64,000 nucleotides of DNA from Proteus vulgaris (GCA_901472505.1 LR590468.1:496001-560000), one strand, 5' to 3'; numbered from the stretch's first letter, positions 1 to 10,426 are shown. Made by a program: numbers and translations. Notes: generated by a model not told the origin, from the letters alone.

Positions 1-525
1 CATCGATGTAAGAAATAATGCAAGGGTACTGGCAATCAATCCATAAAGAATGATGGGATGCCCAAAAGCGTCAATTAAGATCCCCAACAATGATGAGCTA
101 ATAATAAAAGCAATTGAGCCCCAAACGCGGATTTTTCCATAATCAAAGGGGAATTGTTTTTGCCAAGTACCAGCCAGAGAGTCTCCTAAAGGCACCATAG
201 GTGAAAAGAATACGTTAAACCCAGTCATCACAAAGAATAACCATGCCCAATGGTTGCCCATCATAAATGCAACAGTAAAGAGTAATGAGAGAAAGGCGAA
301 TAATCGTAATGCGGTGATAAGTTTTGATGGATCTTTTACCGCGGGCGTTAAAATTAGGCTACCGACAAAACGTGCAGTTAAACCTACACCTAATAACAGA
401 CCTATCATTGCAGGATCGACACCTTCTCCTTTTAACCATATTGACCAAAATGGTAAAAAGATACCGTATGAGAAGAAATAGGTAAAATAATCTAAGGCAA
501 GCCACAATGTTGATGGAATAACCAT
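1..525 (-). CDS. hcaT: MFS transporter HcaT-like, N-terminal part (runs off window)
   Basis: N-terminal 175 residues of a major facilitator superfamily permease; the rest lies beyond base 1. The reading begins MVIPSTLWLAL and continues with YFTYFFSYGIFLPFW, a close match to E. coli HcaT, the predicted 3-phenylpropionate permease next to glyA. Several hydrophobic segments are visible. I chose the ATG at 525 because it aligns with the HcaT start and has a GGGGGAT ribosome site just upstream; an in-frame ATG at 537 is possible. It lies downstream of glyA on the same strand, separated by a terminator. The substrate is inferred from the family only. Confidence 0.85.
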   Translation of the reverse strand, partial: MVIPSTLWLALDYFTYFFSYGIFLPFWSIWLKGEGVDPAMIGLLLGVGLTARFVGSLILTPAVKDPSKLITALRLFAFLSLLFTVAFMMGNHWAWLFFVMTGFNVFFSPMVPLGDSLAGTWQKQFPFDYGKIRVWGSIAFIISSSLLGILIDAFGHPIILYGLIASTLALFLTSM

Positions 526-546
526 CCAATCCCCCATTTTTAAGAT

Positions 547-601
547 GCAAAAAAACCCGCCAAGAACAAGTTCTCGAAGCGGGCTTGTACAACGGGTTTT
601 A
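547..601 (-). terminator. glyA terminator region
   Basis: An inverted repeat built on AACCCGC and GCGGG, with a second CGGGTT arm, lies between the glyA stop and hcaT. It probably ends glyA transcription; the T-rich side on the minus strand supports this. Confidence 0.55.
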
Positions 602-617
602 TTATATCGTTACAAAC

Positions 618-1871
618 TTATGCGTAAACTGGAAATTTAGCGCAGATATCCAAGACTTTTTGTTTCACTTTCTCAATGTTCGCTTCATCATTGATATTAT
701 CAAGGACATCACACATCCAACCGGCTAATTCACGAGCTTCCGCTTCTTTAAAACCACGACGTGTAATTGCTGGAGAACCGATACGAACACCTGAAGTCAC
801 AAATGGGCTACGTGGATCATTGGGTACACTGTTTTTGTTAACAGTGATGTTTGCACGACCGAGCGCCGCATCTGCATCTTTACCTGTAATATCTTTATCG
901 ACTAAGTCTAATAAAAATAGGTGGTTTTCAGTTCCGCCAGACACTACTTTATAACCGCGTTCTAAGAAAACGTCTACCATTGCTTTCGCGTTTTTAGCAA
1001 CTTGTTGCTGATAAACTTTAAATTCTGGTTCCATCGCTTCTTTTAATGCAACCGCTTTACCTGCAATAACGTGCATTAAAGGCCCGCCTTGAGAGCCTGG
1101 GAACACCGCTGAGTTCAGTTTTTTATAGAACTCTTCATCGCCACCTTTAGCAAGGATCAGACCACCACGTGGTCCAGCTAATGTTTTATGCGTTGTTGTA
1201 GTAACAACGTGAGCATGAGGAACTGGGTTAGGATAAACACCCGCAGCAATCATACCCGCAACGTGTGCCATATCAACAAACAGATAAGCACCAATGCTAT
1301 CTGCGATTTCACGCATCTTAGCCCAATCAACCAAACCAGAATAAGCAGAGAATCCACCAATGATCATTTTTGGTTGATGTTTTTTAGCTTGGACCGCGAT
1401 ATCGTCGTAATCAATTTTACCTGATTCATCAATACCATAAGGTACGATGTTATATAGTTTACCAGAGAAGTTAACTGGTGAACCATGAGTTAAGTGACCG
1501 CCTTGTGCTAAATTCATACCTAATACAGTATCACCCGGTTTTAACAATGCCATGTAAACAGCCGCATTCGCTTGTGAACCGGAGTGAGGTTGTACGTTAG
1601 CATAGTCAGCACCAAATAATGCTTTTGCACGATCGATTGCCAGTTGCTCTACAACATCCACATACTCACAACCACCGTAGTAACGTTTACCCGGATAGCC
1701 TTCAGCATATTTATTTGTCAGCTGAGATCCCTGCGCCTGCATAACACGAGGACTAGTATAGTTTTCAGAAGCAATAAGTTCGATGTGCTCTTCTTGACGA
1801 GTCACTTCACCTTCCATTGCATTCCATAATTCTGGATCGTAATCAGCAATATTCATTTCACGTTTTAACAT
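618..1871 (-). CDS. glyA: Serine hydroxymethyltransferase
   Basis: PLP enzyme interconverting serine and glycine with tetrahydrofolate, the main source of one-carbon units in the cytosol. The 417 residues equal the length of E. coli GlyA and start [12 protein letters not shown]. The PLP lysine lies in the TTTTHKT motif near residue 229, and the folate and PLP site motifs (HSGSQAN, DMAHVAG) are present. It is divergent from hmp as in E. coli. A PurR box lies in the shared upstream region, so purine repression is likely. Confidence 0.98.
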   Translation of the reverse strand: MLKREMNIADYDPELWNAMEGEVTRQEEHIELIASENYTSPRVMQAQGSQLTNKYAEGYPGKRYYGGCEYVDVVEQLAIDRAKALFGADYANVQPHSGSQANAAVYMALLKPGDTVLGMNLAQGGHLTHGSPVNFSGKLYNIVPYGIDESGKIDYDDIAVQAKKHQPKMIIGGFSAYSGLVDWAKMREIADSIGAYLFVDMAHVAGMIAAGVYPNPVPHAHVVTTTTHKTLAGPRGGLILAKGGDEEFYKKLNSAVFPGSQGGPLMHVIAGKAVALKEAMEPEFKVYQQQVAKNAKAMVDVFLERGYKVVSGGTENHLFLLDLVDKDITGKDADAALGRANITVNKNSVPNDPRSPFVTSGVRIGSPAITRRGFKEAEARELAGWMCDVLDNINDEANIEKVKQKVLDICAKFPVYA

Positions 1872-1983
1872 TCAGATCTCCTGACTCAGCTAACTTCACT
1901 AAAGACAAACTCCCATACGGGAGAAAGAATGGCATACAGTGTAAACTCTTTTTCTTCATTGAGATAGCCCCTAATGAAAAAAT

Positions 1984-1999
1984 ACGCAATCGTTTGCCA
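1984..1999. promoter_or_regulatory. PurR operator upstream of glyA
   Basis: ACGCAATCGTTTGCCA matches 13 of 16 positions of the PurR consensus ACGCAAACGTTTGCGT. It lies about 113 bases upstream of the glyA start. PurR repression of glyA is established in E. coli; here it is inferred from the site. Confidence 0.8.
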
Positions 2000-2173
2000 T
2001 TCAATTATAACAGCATCTTATTACTTTTTAACAACCTCATTTTATCCTGTGCTTATTTCCCTTTTTGAGGCACATCTCGCCTTATTTTGCAAACACCCCG
2101 CATCATTCGCTAAGAATTGAGATTTTTTGTTAAAAAATAAAATCAGGGATTTACAAAATAATCAAAAAGAGAT

Positions 2174-2196
2174 AAGTTGCATATAAAATACAATTT
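2174..2196. promoter_or_regulatory. NsrR-like operator of hmp
   Basis: A 23-base partial palindrome, AAGTTGCAT at one end and ATACAATTT at the other around a centre of ATAAA. It matches about 18 of 23 positions of the known NsrR consensus (AAGATGYATTT-N-AAATACATCTT type). It lies about 40 bases upstream of the hmp start, where repression is expected to be relieved by nitric oxide. Confidence 0.75.
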
Positions 2197-2237
2197 ATAA
2201 AAATTCACAATAAACTGAAAATTTTTCAGGAGCAATT

Positions 2238-3434
2238 ATGTTAGATGCACAAACTATCGCGACAATTAAATCAACTATTCCTCTTATAGCTAAAACAGGC
2301 CCAGCATTAACCGCACATTTTTATGATCGAATGTTCTCTCGTCATCCTGAATTAAAAGATATCTTCACCATGAGCCATCAAAATAGTGGTGCTCAACGTG
2401 AAGCCTTATTTAATGCGATATGTGCTTATGCAACAAATATTGAAAATTTACCTGCCATTTTACCCGCCGTTGAAAAAATCGCACAAAAACACGTCAGTTT
2501 AAATATTCTTCCTGAGCACTATCCCATCGTAGGTGAAAATTTATTAGCCACTATTGATGAAATGTTTAGCCCTGGGCAAGAAGTGTTAGACGCTTGGGGA
2601 GCCGCTTATCAAGTATTAGCTGATGTCTTTATCAATCGCGAAGAACAAATTTATCAACAAAAAGAACAAACAAGCGGTGGTTGGAGGGGGTTGCGAGCCT
2701 TTAAAGTCATACATAAAGTAAAACAGAGTGATGTCATTACTAGCTTTGAATTAGCACCTGAAGACGGCCTTGATATTACGCCTTATCAAGCAGGGCAGTA
2801 TTTAAGCATTTATATCCGTGATGAGCGTCTTGAAAATCAAGAAATACGTCAATATTCATTAACTCAATCTTCAAATAATAAAACATACCGCATCGCAGTA
2901 AAACGCGAAGAGAAAGGTATTTTATCGAATTTTCTTCATGACTATGTTCAAGAAGGGGATATTTTACAAGTCGCCGCACCAGGGGGCGATTTTTATTTAG
3001 AGGTATCGCCAACAACTCCAGTCACCTTAATTTCAGCGGGTGTGGGTTTAACACCTATGTTATCAATGCTACACACACTTTCTGCCCATCAAGCCAATGT
3101 CAATTGGTTACATGCAGCTGAACACGGTGGTGTTCATGCCTTTAAAGATGAAGTTCATCGAGTCGGCAGTCAACTTCCACATTATCAGCAAGCGGTTTGG
3201 TATCGCACCCCACGACCTGAAGATCTCCAAAATAAAGAATATCAATTTGAAGGCCTAATGACATTAAAACAGGTTGAAGATTGGATAAGCATTCCGGATA
3301 TGCATTTCTATTTTTGTGGACCATTACCTTTTATGCAGTCTGTTGCAAAACAACTTATTGAATTAGGTATTAATCGTGAAAAACTTCATTATGAATGTTT
3401 TGGTCCTCATGCTGTTATTATGCAAGATTTATAG
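2238..3434 (+). CDS. hmp: Flavohemoglobin, nitric oxide dioxygenase
   Basis: Cytosolic enzyme oxidising nitric oxide to nitrate with O2 and NAD(P)H. The 398 residues carry an N-terminal globin domain (about 1-138, beginning [13 protein letters not shown], with the proximal histidine in the AQKHVSL segment). A ferredoxin-reductase module follows, with the FAD motif RQYSLT near 205 and the NAD motif GVGLTPM near 270. A good AGGAGC ribosome site precedes the ATG. An NsrR-like operator lies upstream, so induction by nitrosative stress is likely. Divergent from glyA as in E. coli. Confidence 0.97.
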   Translation: MLDAQTIATIKSTIPLIAKTGPALTAHFYDRMFSRHPELKDIFTMSHQNSGAQREALFNAICAYATNIENLPAILPAVEKIAQKHVSLNILPEHYPIVGENLLATIDEMFSPGQEVLDAWGAAYQVLADVFINREEQIYQQKEQTSGGWRGLRAFKVIHKVKQSDVITSFELAPEDGLDITPYQAGQYLSIYIRDERLENQEIRQYSLTQSSNNKTYRIAVKREEKGILSNFLHDYVQEGDILQVAAPGGDFYLEVSPTTPVTLISAGVGLTPMLSMLHTLSAHQANVNWLHAAEHGGVHAFKDEVHRVGSQLPHYQQAVWYRTPRPEDLQNKEYQFEGLMTLKQVEDWISIPDMHFYFCGPLPFMQSVAKQLIELGINREKLHYECFGPHAVIMQDL

Positions 3435-3486
3435 TCAAAAAATAATCAAACCATTAATTAATACTAAACTTTAAAATAGAATAAAT

Positions 3487-3523
3487 AAAAGCGCTGGTAG
3501 TGTTATATTTATCAGCGCTTTTG
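3487..3523. terminator. Terminator between hmp and the downstream membrane protein gene
   Basis: A perfect 10-base stem, AAAAGCGCTG paired with CAGCGCTTTT, lies between convergent genes with T-rich flanks on both strands. It probably acts in both directions. Confidence 0.85.
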
Positions 3524-3543
3524 TTATTTATATCATGCTGTTT

Positions 3544-4179
3544 TTATGATCTATATTTATTTTCAATAGTCACGGGAGCGACATGTTTTTTCGCAGAAAA
3601 TCCATACCAAATAACACTTATTAAACAGAGCGTATAACCAAATAATTCACAGCCCTCTTCCACCATATTTTTCACGGTACGGTTATAATCTTCACCTAAT
3701 AATTTGTGCCATAATATTCCCATGCCAAAGAGACGAGAAAATAGCAAAATACATAATAAACCAGAAACTAACATTCCATGGCTAGGATGAGTAATAAAGT
3801 GAATTAACCCGTTTAAGGTTTTTTGACCTTCTCTAATCGCAATTGCAATACAGACAAATGCCACAGTTAATGCAAACCAAACCCAAGAACCATGTGCGAT
3901 TTGATCAAATACACCATCTAACTCACGTATTAGGATGCATAAGAAGAAGCCCATAATAAGAGTAAATGCACCTCGCTGTTCACTATTTTTACAAGCTTTA
4001 ATAAAAAAGAATAAGCTAATCATTGCGACAATAATTTCTTGGCCTAGTTCAGTTACTGACGTTTCTGATATCCCATTATTCAGCACCAAAATATCAATAA
4101 AAATAAATCCTGTCGTGATCGCAAGTAGCCCTGCTGCGCATAAAAATAAAGCAAGACGCTTTAATAAATAATTAAACAT
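3544..4179 (-). CDS. Uncharacterised six-helix inner membrane protein
   Basis: I do not recognise this family. The product is about 211 residues with six hydrophobic segments (roughly 8-30, 40-60, 70-92, 100-118, 138-160, 185-202) and short charged loops, among them KACKNSEQRG and LGEDYNRTVK. There is no signal peptide and no obvious catalytic motif. I chose the ATG at 4179 because AAGGTG lies 12 bases upstream; a GTG at 4191 would add four residues but has a poorly spaced ribosome site. It sits alone between hmp (convergent) and glnB. A role in transport or signalling cannot be decided from sequence alone. Confidence 0.75.
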   Translation of the reverse strand: MFNYLLKRLALFLCAAGLLAITTGFIFIDILVLNNGISETSVTELGQEIIVAMISLFFFIKACKNSEQRGAFTLIMGFFLCILIRELDGVFDQIAHGSWVWFALTVAFVCIAIAIREGQKTLNGLIHFITHPSHGMLVSGLLCILLFSRLFGMGILWHKLLGEDYNRTVKNMVEEGCELFGYTLCLISVIWYGFSAKKHVAPVTIENKYRS

Positions 4180-4373
4180 TATGTTGCCCACACCTTAATG
4201 ATTTTTAATGTCGATGATAATAGCTTTACTTAAAAGTTATTGAATAACATTTTGTGCCTTAAAATTTATCAAAAATAGTAAAATAAATTGTTCGTTATCA
4301 TCAATAGACTTATACAAAGCAGAAATAGCACTATGGGCAAAACATAAAAAAATTAATTATGTACAAAGAAAAG

Positions 4374-4417
4374 AAAAAGCCGGATGTTTTGATTAAAAAA
4401 ACATCCGGCTTTTTTTA
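4374..4417. terminator. Strong terminator downstream of glnB
   Basis: A long GC-centred hairpin, arms AAAAAGCCGGATGTTTT and the complementary half ending CATCCGGCTTTTTTT. It has T runs on both strands, so it can stop glnB transcripts and act in both directions. Confidence 0.92.
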
Positions 4418-4459
4418 TAAAATAAATAACACAAGTAGCTCGATTACACTATTTGATAA

Positions 4460-4810
<351 letters not shown>

Positions 4811-4813
4811 CTA

Positions 4814-6430
4814 TTACCAGTTGTGGCGACCAAAACCGCTTGTTATTGGGTATCTGCGATCTCTACCAAAATTACGACTTGTAATACGAGGCCCTACAGG
4901 GGCTTGACGTCGCTTGTATTCATTAATATCGACTAACTTTATCACTTTACGGACCGTTACTTCATCAAATCCAGCGGCAACTAAATCAGAAACAGATTTA
5001 TCTTGTTCAACATAACCTTCAAGAATAGCATCCAGAATGTCATAAGGCGGTAAATTATCTTGGTCAGTTTGCCCTGGTGCTAGCTCGGCTGATGGGGGTC
5101 TCTCAATCACACGCTGAGGAATAGCCGGTGAAAGTGTATTACGGTATTTAGAAAGTTCAAAAACCAGTGTTTTAGGGACATCTTTTAATACATCGAAGCC
5201 TCCCGCCATATCACCATACAATGTCGAGTACCCCACTGCTGATTCACTTTTATTACTTGTAGTAAGTACTAAGCGACGGCGTTTATTCGACATGGCCATC
5301 AAGATCACGGCACGACAGCGAGCCTGTAAGTTTTCTTCAGTGGTATCAGCCACAGTATCTTTAAACATGGGGGCCAGCTGTGCCATAAAGGCATCAAACA
5401 TCGGTTCAATAGATACCGTATCGAATTCAACACCTAATAAATCTGCTTGTTCTTTGGCATCATGAATACTCATTTCAGAAGTATAACGAAATGGCATCAT
5501 GACGGCTTGAACACACTCTTTTCCTAATGCGTCAACAGCAATAGCAACTGTTAAGCCAGAATCAATCCCACCAGATAACCCTAAAATGGCTCCATTAAAA
5601 CCGTTTTTAGTGACATAATCACGCGTTGCAAGCACTAATGCTTGATAAACCTGCGCTAAAGGTGAAAGTTCCGGAGCAGGATCTGCCATTGGAATAATGT
5701 TTAACTCGTCGAATTCAACAATAGCAGTCTGTTCATCAAATGCAGCTAAACGATGTGTAATAGCACCCCGTTCATCAAATACTTTTGAGCAACCATCAAA
5801 TACCAACTCATCCTGACCACCAATTTGGTTAAGATAGATCACTGGAAGGTGTGTTCTTTGGCAATGTTCTTTAATGAGTTGTGTACGGACATGCGGTTTT
5901 TCACGATTATAAGGAGAAGCATTAATAGATAAAACGAGATCAGCACCTGCTTGTTTTAATGCATCAATAGGTTCATTGATCCAGATATCTTCACAAATTA
6001 ACAAACCTAAGTGATAACCTTTAAACGGCACCACACAACGCTCATTTCCTTGTTGAAAATAACGCTTCTCATCAAACACACCATAATTAGGTAATTGCTG
6101 CTTGAAATAACGCGCTTGTAATTCACCTTTATAGAAAAATGAAAGTGCGTTATAAATTTTGCCGTTTTGCCACCAAGGATGTCCAACAACAATCGCGATT
6201 TTTTTACTTGCTTGTTCTAAACGTGTAAGTTGTTTTTCACAACGCTGTTGAAAATCAGGGCGAAATAGCAGATCTTCAGGAGAGTAACCGCATAAAGCCA
6301 GCTCAGAAAACATGACCAAATCAGCATCTTCTTGCGCTTTAACGCTAGATAACATACGTTCACAGTTACCTTCAATATCGCCAACAACCCAATTGAGTTG
6401 AGCCATTGCGAGTTTTAATTTACGACTCAT
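4814..6430 (-). CDS. nadE: Glutamine-dependent NAD+ synthetase
   Basis: Last step of NAD synthesis: amidation of nicotinate adenine dinucleotide with ammonia from glutamine, at the expense of ATP. The product from the chosen ATG is 538 residues. An N-terminal nitrilase-type glutaminase domain (about 1-250) carries the triad region FSELALCGY, EKRYFQQG and LLICEDIW. A C-terminal synthetase domain has the P-loop LSGGIDSG near residue 286. I chose 6430 (MSRKLKLAMAQLNW) because a GGAGAG lies upstream, unlike the longer start at 6460. This two-domain form differs from the short NH3-dependent NadE of E. coli. In a nicotinate auxotroph it serves the salvage route. Confidence 0.95.
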   Translation of the reverse strand: MSRKLKLAMAQLNWVVGDIEGNCERMLSSVKAQEDADLVMFSELALCGYSPEDLLFRPDFQQRCEKQLTRLEQASKKIAIVVGHPWWQNGKIYNALSFFYKGELQARYFKQQLPNYGVFDEKRYFQQGNERCVVPFKGYHLGLLICEDIWINEPIDALKQAGADLVLSINASPYNREKPHVRTQLIKEHCQRTHLPVIYLNQIGGQDELVFDGCSKVFDERGAITHRLAAFDEQTAIVEFDELNIIPMADPAPELSPLAQVYQALVLATRDYVTKNGFNGAILGLSGGIDSGLTVAIAVDALGKECVQAVMMPFRYTSEMSIHDAKEQADLLGVEFDTVSIEPMFDAFMAQLAPMFKDTVADTTEENLQARCRAVILMAMSNKRRRLVLTTSNKSESAVGYSTLYGDMAGGFDVLKDVPKTLVFELSKYRNTLSPAIPQRVIERPPSAELAPGQTDQDNLPPYDILDAILEGYVEQDKSVSDLVAAGFDEVTVRKVIKLVDINEYKRRQAPVGPRITSRNFGRDRRYPITSGFGRHNW

Positions 6431-6503
6431 AAAAATTAGTCTCTCCGCTATCTTTCGCATTAAAGGAAAGCTAGTTTAAAAATATATTCGTTATCTGAAA
6501 AGA

Positions 6504-7841
6504 TTATTCTTTGAAATCATTCGCATCTAACTCATGACGAGATAACAATTTATAAAACTCAGTTCGATTGCGCCCAGCCATACGTGCTGCTTGAGTCACA
6601 TTGCCTTTCGTCATTTGCAGTAACTTTCTCAAATAAGTCATTTCAAAATGCCCTCTTGCCTCAGCAAATGTGGGTAACGCGGTGTTTTCTCCCTGCAAGG
6701 CTTGTGTCACTAAAGCTTCACTAATCACTGGAGCCGTCGTTAAAGCAACACATTGTTCAATCACGTTAACTAATTGACGCACATTTCCGGGCCAACTTGC
6801 TGTCATTAAACATTTCATAGCATCAGTAGAAAAACTTCGGACAAAAGGCTTATGCCGTTTAGCTGATTCACGTAATAGATGATTTGCAAGAACCGGAATA
6901 TCTTCAGCTCGCTCACTTAATGTCGGAATTCGTAAATTCACCACATTTAAACGATAGAACAAATCTTCACGAAATTCATTACGCTCCATCGCTTTAGGTA
7001 AATCGCGATGTGTAGCAGAAAGGATACGGACATCAATATCAATATCACGGTTGCTTCCTAATGGGCGAACTTTTCGCTCTTGCAAAACACGTAATAGTTT
7101 AACTTGTAACGCCATTGGCATATCGCCAATTTCATCTAAAAACAGCGTACCGCCTTCAGCAGCTTGAAATAGACCTTCACGACTACTCACAGCCCCTGTA
7201 AAAGCACCTTTAGCATGACCAAATAGTTCAGATTCTAGAAGTTGCTCCGGTAAGGCACCACAGTTAATAGCAATAAAAGGTTTTTTGGCTCTAGGGCTTG
7301 CACGATGAATAGCTTGAGCAAGCACTTCTTTACCAGTACCACTTTGTCCGTTAATAAGCACACTGACATCAGATTGTGCGACTAACTTTGCCTGCTCTAA
7401 TAAACGTAGCATTTGTGGGCTACGTGTCACGATATCTTTTGACCACTCTTCATCTGAAACCGTGGTGACTAATTCCAACGCTTCATCAATCGCTTTGTAA
7501 AGCGCGTCACGATCCACGGGTTTCGTTAAAAAGCTAAATACTCCTTGTTGTGTTGCTGCGACTGCATCAGGAATTGAGCCATGAGCAGTCAGAATGATCA
7601 CTGGCATTCCTGGTTGCTGACGCTGGATTTCAGCAAACAATGCCATACCATCCATTTCATCCATGCGCAGATCGCTAATAACAAGGTCGATTTTTTCTTT
7701 TAAGAGAAGTTTTAGTGCTTCTTGCCCACTTTCAGCGGTGAAGATATGAAAACCTTCACTTGTTAATCGCATACCAAGTAACTTTAATAACCCAGGATCG
7801 TCATCGACAAGTAAAAGATTTGCTGATTTATGGCCAGCCAT
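6504..7841 (-). CDS. glrR: Sigma-54 response regulator GlrR (QseF)
   Basis: Two-component activator that turns on sigma-54 promoters such as glmY after phosphorylation by GlrK. The 445 residues show a receiver domain (about 5-120, LLVDDDPG and VISDLRMDEMDG with the phospho-acceptor Asp). A central AAA+ domain has the Walker A motif GQSGTGKE and the sigma-54 contact motif GAFTGA. The C-terminal HTH ends near residue 445. I chose the ATG at 7841 because AAGGAG lies seven bases upstream; an ATG two codons earlier is too close to it. It follows qseG in the glrK-qseG-glrR run. Three matching binding sites lie upstream of glmY. Confidence 0.95.
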   Translation of the reverse strand: MAGHKSANLLLVDDDPGLLKLLGMRLTSEGFHIFTAESGQEALKLLLKEKIDLVISDLRMDEMDGMALFAEIQRQQPGMPVIILTAHGSIPDAVAATQQGVFSFLTKPVDRDALYKAIDEALELVTTVSDEEWSKDIVTRSPQMLRLLEQAKLVAQSDVSVLINGQSGTGKEVLAQAIHRASPRAKKPFIAINCGALPEQLLESELFGHAKGAFTGAVSSREGLFQAAEGGTLFLDEIGDMPMALQVKLLRVLQERKVRPLGSNRDIDIDVRILSATHRDLPKAMERNEFREDLFYRLNVVNLRIPTLSERAEDIPVLANHLLRESAKRHKPFVRSFSTDAMKCLMTASWPGNVRQLVNVIEQCVALTTAPVISEALVTQALQGENTALPTFAEARGHFEMTYLRKLLQMTKGNVTQAARMAGRNRTEFYKLLSRHELDANDFKE

Positions 7842-7852
7842 GCACATTCTCC

Positions 7853-8854
7853 TTATTTAGATCCTGCTTCAGTCGGTTTTGAGCTTTGTGTGTCAGTGTT
7901 AGTTTTGACTGGCTCTGGTTTTACCGCCTCGGGTTTCGTAGATTCTGGTTTTGAAGGCTCTGGTTTAACCGCTGTTGCAGAAGGTTGTTTTTCCTCACCC
8001 TTTGGCTTCTCTGTTATCGATTGCGTCGAAACGGGTTTTTCAGCTGGCTTTTCACCGGCAGGCTTTTCTATTTCAGTAGATGTACTCTCCGTTAAATCGT
8101 CATTTTGTGATAACGAATCAACAGAGCCACTTTGCTTTCTATTCGATAACTGTCGTTCGATTTGGGTCAGGCTTTCAAGCTTTTTCAGTGTGAGATTTAG
8201 CTCATGTTCTAACGCATTATTCTCTTTTCTTAGAGCATCAATTCGATTATCTGTTTCGGTCGTTAAACGACGAAAACGATTCTTTTCTTCGGCTAAAGAG
8301 AGAATGAGTGTTTGATTTTCAATCCATGTCGATAATAAAACACGCATAGAGCTTGGAAATTGTAGTTTATAGCTTTCTAGTAACACGAGTTGTGTTCGAC
8401 GATCAGCAACCGTCATACCTGCACGTTCTAATAAAATACTTTTATAAAACGCATCATCCCATCCCGTGACCACAACACTATTTGCTTGACGCTGTGCTTC
8501 TGTAGTCATAAGACGATTTGTACATTCAATTGTGCGTAACCAATAAAGTGCATTATTAATGCCTTCATCATAAAAAGCGCTTAATGTTTTACATTCAGCC
8601 CAGCGGTAATCAATCGTTTGTTGTTTAACGACGGGCACTTCAGGCTCAGGTTCTAACGATGCTGTGAGTGACTTTGGCGTACATCCTGAAAGAACCAGTG
8701 GAAGCATAATAAACAAGACATATTGTTTCCAATTTAATGCGATTTTTCTAGTTGATGCAGGAGCCATAGATAACGGTTCAGTACCAAGCATCTTTTTATT
8801 TATTTTTTTATACTCATGGTGAGGAGATGCTTGTATTTGTGACCTGATTTGCAT
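7853..8854 (-). CDS. qseG: Lipoprotein QseG (YfhG-like) with long K/P/E-rich tail
   Basis: Membrane lipoprotein encoded between glrK and glrR; in E. coli QseG activates the QseE (GlrK) kinase. The lipobox LVLSGC places the lipidated Cys at residue 58 from this start, or residue 29 if the in-frame ATG at 8767 (MAPASTRK) is used, which would give a normal signal peptide. The 8854 ATG overlaps the glrK stop (TAATG), favouring translational coupling. Residues about 190-230 look like coiled coil. Residues about 240-333 are a low-complexity run of repeated K-P-E units, making the protein clearly longer than the E. coli one. Confidence 0.85.
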   Translation of the reverse strand: MQIRSQIQASPHHEYKKINKKMLGTEPLSMAPASTRKIALNWKQYVLFIMLPLVLSGCTPKSLTASLEPEPEVPVVKQQTIDYRWAECKTLSAFYDEGINNALYWLRTIECTNRLMTTEAQRQANSVVVTGWDDAFYKSILLERAGMTVADRRTQLVLLESYKLQFPSSMRVLLSTWIENQTLILSLAEEKNRFRRLTTETDNRIDALRKENNALEHELNLTLKKLESLTQIERQLSNRKQSGSVDSLSQNDDLTESTSTEIEKPAGEKPAEKPVSTQSITEKPKGEEKQPSATAVKPEPSKPESTKPEAVKPEPVKTNTDTQSSKPTEAGSK

Positions 8855-10302
8855 TATTTATTCTCAGAAAGTAGCGGTAATTCAATACGAAAACAGACAT
8901 CGGCATAGTCAGAAGGAACGACACTTAATTCACCTTCCATTCTTTTGATACAGTCATGAGCAATACTTAAACCTAAACCACTTCCTTTTACAGCCCCTTT
9001 GCGCAGTAAAGAACCTTGAAAAAAGGGCTCAAAAATCATTTTTTGTTCAGATTCAGGGATAGGCGTTCCTTTATTGGCTATATCAATCACTATCTTCTGT
9101 TCAACTTGATAACTAGAGATCCAGATATTACCTGATTCAGCACCATAGTGCACCGCATTCGAGTAGAGATTGTCGATAACTCGTGATAATAATGTCGCTT
9201 CTGCTCGACATTTTGTTAGGTTAAGTGAAATTATCGTTTTGATCTCTTTTGCTCGAGCGGGTAAGCTGTGCGCTAATACCACATCATTCACTAAATGAGT
9301 TAAATCGACTTCTTCAATTTGCTGAGGAACCTCAGAAAGTTTACGATTATAATCAAGTAGTTGTTCAATCAGTAACTGTAACTGCTTACTACTATTATCA
9401 AGAATAGAAACCACTTCTTTTTGATCAAGCGTTAAAGGCCCCGCAACTTCATCAGCTAATAATTCTGTACCTTCTCGCATACTCGCAAGCGGTGTTTTTA
9501 ACTCATGAGAAATATGACGTAAAAACTCATGACGTTGTGATTCAAGCCATGCTAATCGTTCACTTAACCAAATAATACGTTGAGCTAACGATCGAAGTTC
9601 CCGAGGGCCTTGAAAAGCATCTAAATTATTACTCAGCGTTCTCCCTTCTCCCAATCGATTGATCATCTTCTCTATCCCTTTAACGGGGCCGATAATCATT
9701 CGAGTAAATAGTGCGATGAGGATCAAACTGAAAACGAACACAATAAGACTTTGCCAGCCGAAATAGCGTCCTTTCTCGGCAATTGCCATCTGAAGTTGTT
9801 CGCCACGGCTAAAAATAATCTCTTTTGTTAGTACCACAATACGGTTATTGGCATAAGAGAACTGCTCTAGGGCTTGTTGCATCTCTTTCGTGGGCTCACT
9901 ACTTTCACATTGAATAGACTTTAGCGTTTCAAGCGAAGTATTAAGCACATCGGCTTCTTTAGATGCAGAAAGAGGAATAATGGTTTGCTTTAATGTTGAG
10001 AAAAGTTTGGTATATTGCTGATAACGTTGTTGATACATATCGTCATCGGTCTTATCTCGTAAAACACAATAACGACGATAGTTTCCTTCCATCTCAATAG
10101 CTAAATTTCGCATGACTTCACTGCGTTCAGTGTCGGCCAAAGCATTTTTATTCGTGATGGCAGCTTGATTACTTAATTGATCGAGACTTTGATAAGCTTG
10201 ATAAGCAAGTACCAGTAAAGGTAATAGCACCATCCAAAATGCCATGATTACGAGCTGTCTTAAAGAACGAGGAAAAATACGCCACTTTTTCAATGAAATC
10301 AT
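8854..10302 (-). CDS. glrK: Sensor histidine kinase GlrK (QseE)
   Basis: Inner membrane kinase for GlrR. The 482 residues show TM1 (about 16-36), a periplasmic domain of about 140 residues, TM2 (about 183-203) and a HAMP linker. The H-box HISHELKTPL lies near residue 265, and the C-terminal HATPase domain has the N-box DNLYSNAVHYG and the G-box GSGLGLSIAHD. The last base of its stop is the first base of the qseG ATG. The gene order glrK-qseG-glrR and the flanking glmY match E. coli. In E. coli it responds to envelope cues; the signal here is unknown. Confidence 0.95.
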   Translation of the reverse strand: MISLKKWRIFPRSLRQLVIMAFWMVLLPLLVLAYQAYQSLDQLSNQAAITNKNALADTERSEVMRNLAIEMEGNYRRYCVLRDKTDDDMYQQRYQQYTKLFSTLKQTIIPLSASKEADVLNTSLETLKSIQCESSEPTKEMQQALEQFSYANNRIVVLTKEIIFSRGEQLQMAIAEKGRYFGWQSLIVFVFSLILIALFTRMIIGPVKGIEKMINRLGEGRTLSNNLDAFQGPRELRSLAQRIIWLSERLAWLESQRHEFLRHISHELKTPLASMREGTELLADEVAGPLTLDQKEVVSILDNSSKQLQLLIEQLLDYNRKLSEVPQQIEEVDLTHLVNDVVLAHSLPARAKEIKTIISLNLTKCRAEATLLSRVIDNLYSNAVHYGAESGNIWISSYQVEQKIVIDIANKGTPIPESEQKMIFEPFFQGSLLRKGAVKGSGLGLSIAHDCIKRMEGELSVVPSDYADVCFRIELPLLSENK

Positions 10303-10426
10303 CTCAACACCTATTAGAGTAATGCGATGCTACATGACTTGATAACAAGAAAAAAGTCCGACATTAGAAAATCAGGTAAGGATAACAAACACAAGCGAGA
10401 AAATATGACAGGCTCTAGAAGTGGGA
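10303..10426. other. glmY-glrK intergenic spacer
   Basis: Sequence between the glmY end hairpin and the glrK start. It is expected to hold the glrK promoter; I see no confident -35/-10 pair and no gene. Confidence 0.5.

Larger units (their letters stand above)
1872..2237. other. glyA-hmp divergent control region
   Basis: 366 bases between divergent genes. They hold the PurR box and NsrR-like operator listed separately, plus AT-rich promoter sequence. No further gene is evident. Confidence 0.7.

Noticed and set aside
359..592. 77-residue minus-strand ORF over the start of hcaT
   Set aside because: It is an off-frame reading of the hcaT N-terminus; the correct frame gives a clear MFS sequence.
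7830..8315. 161-residue plus-strand ORF rich in Ser, Gly and Phe
   Set aside because: It is the antisense of the repetitive K/P/E tail of qseG; its composition follows from that repeat and it has no ribosome site.
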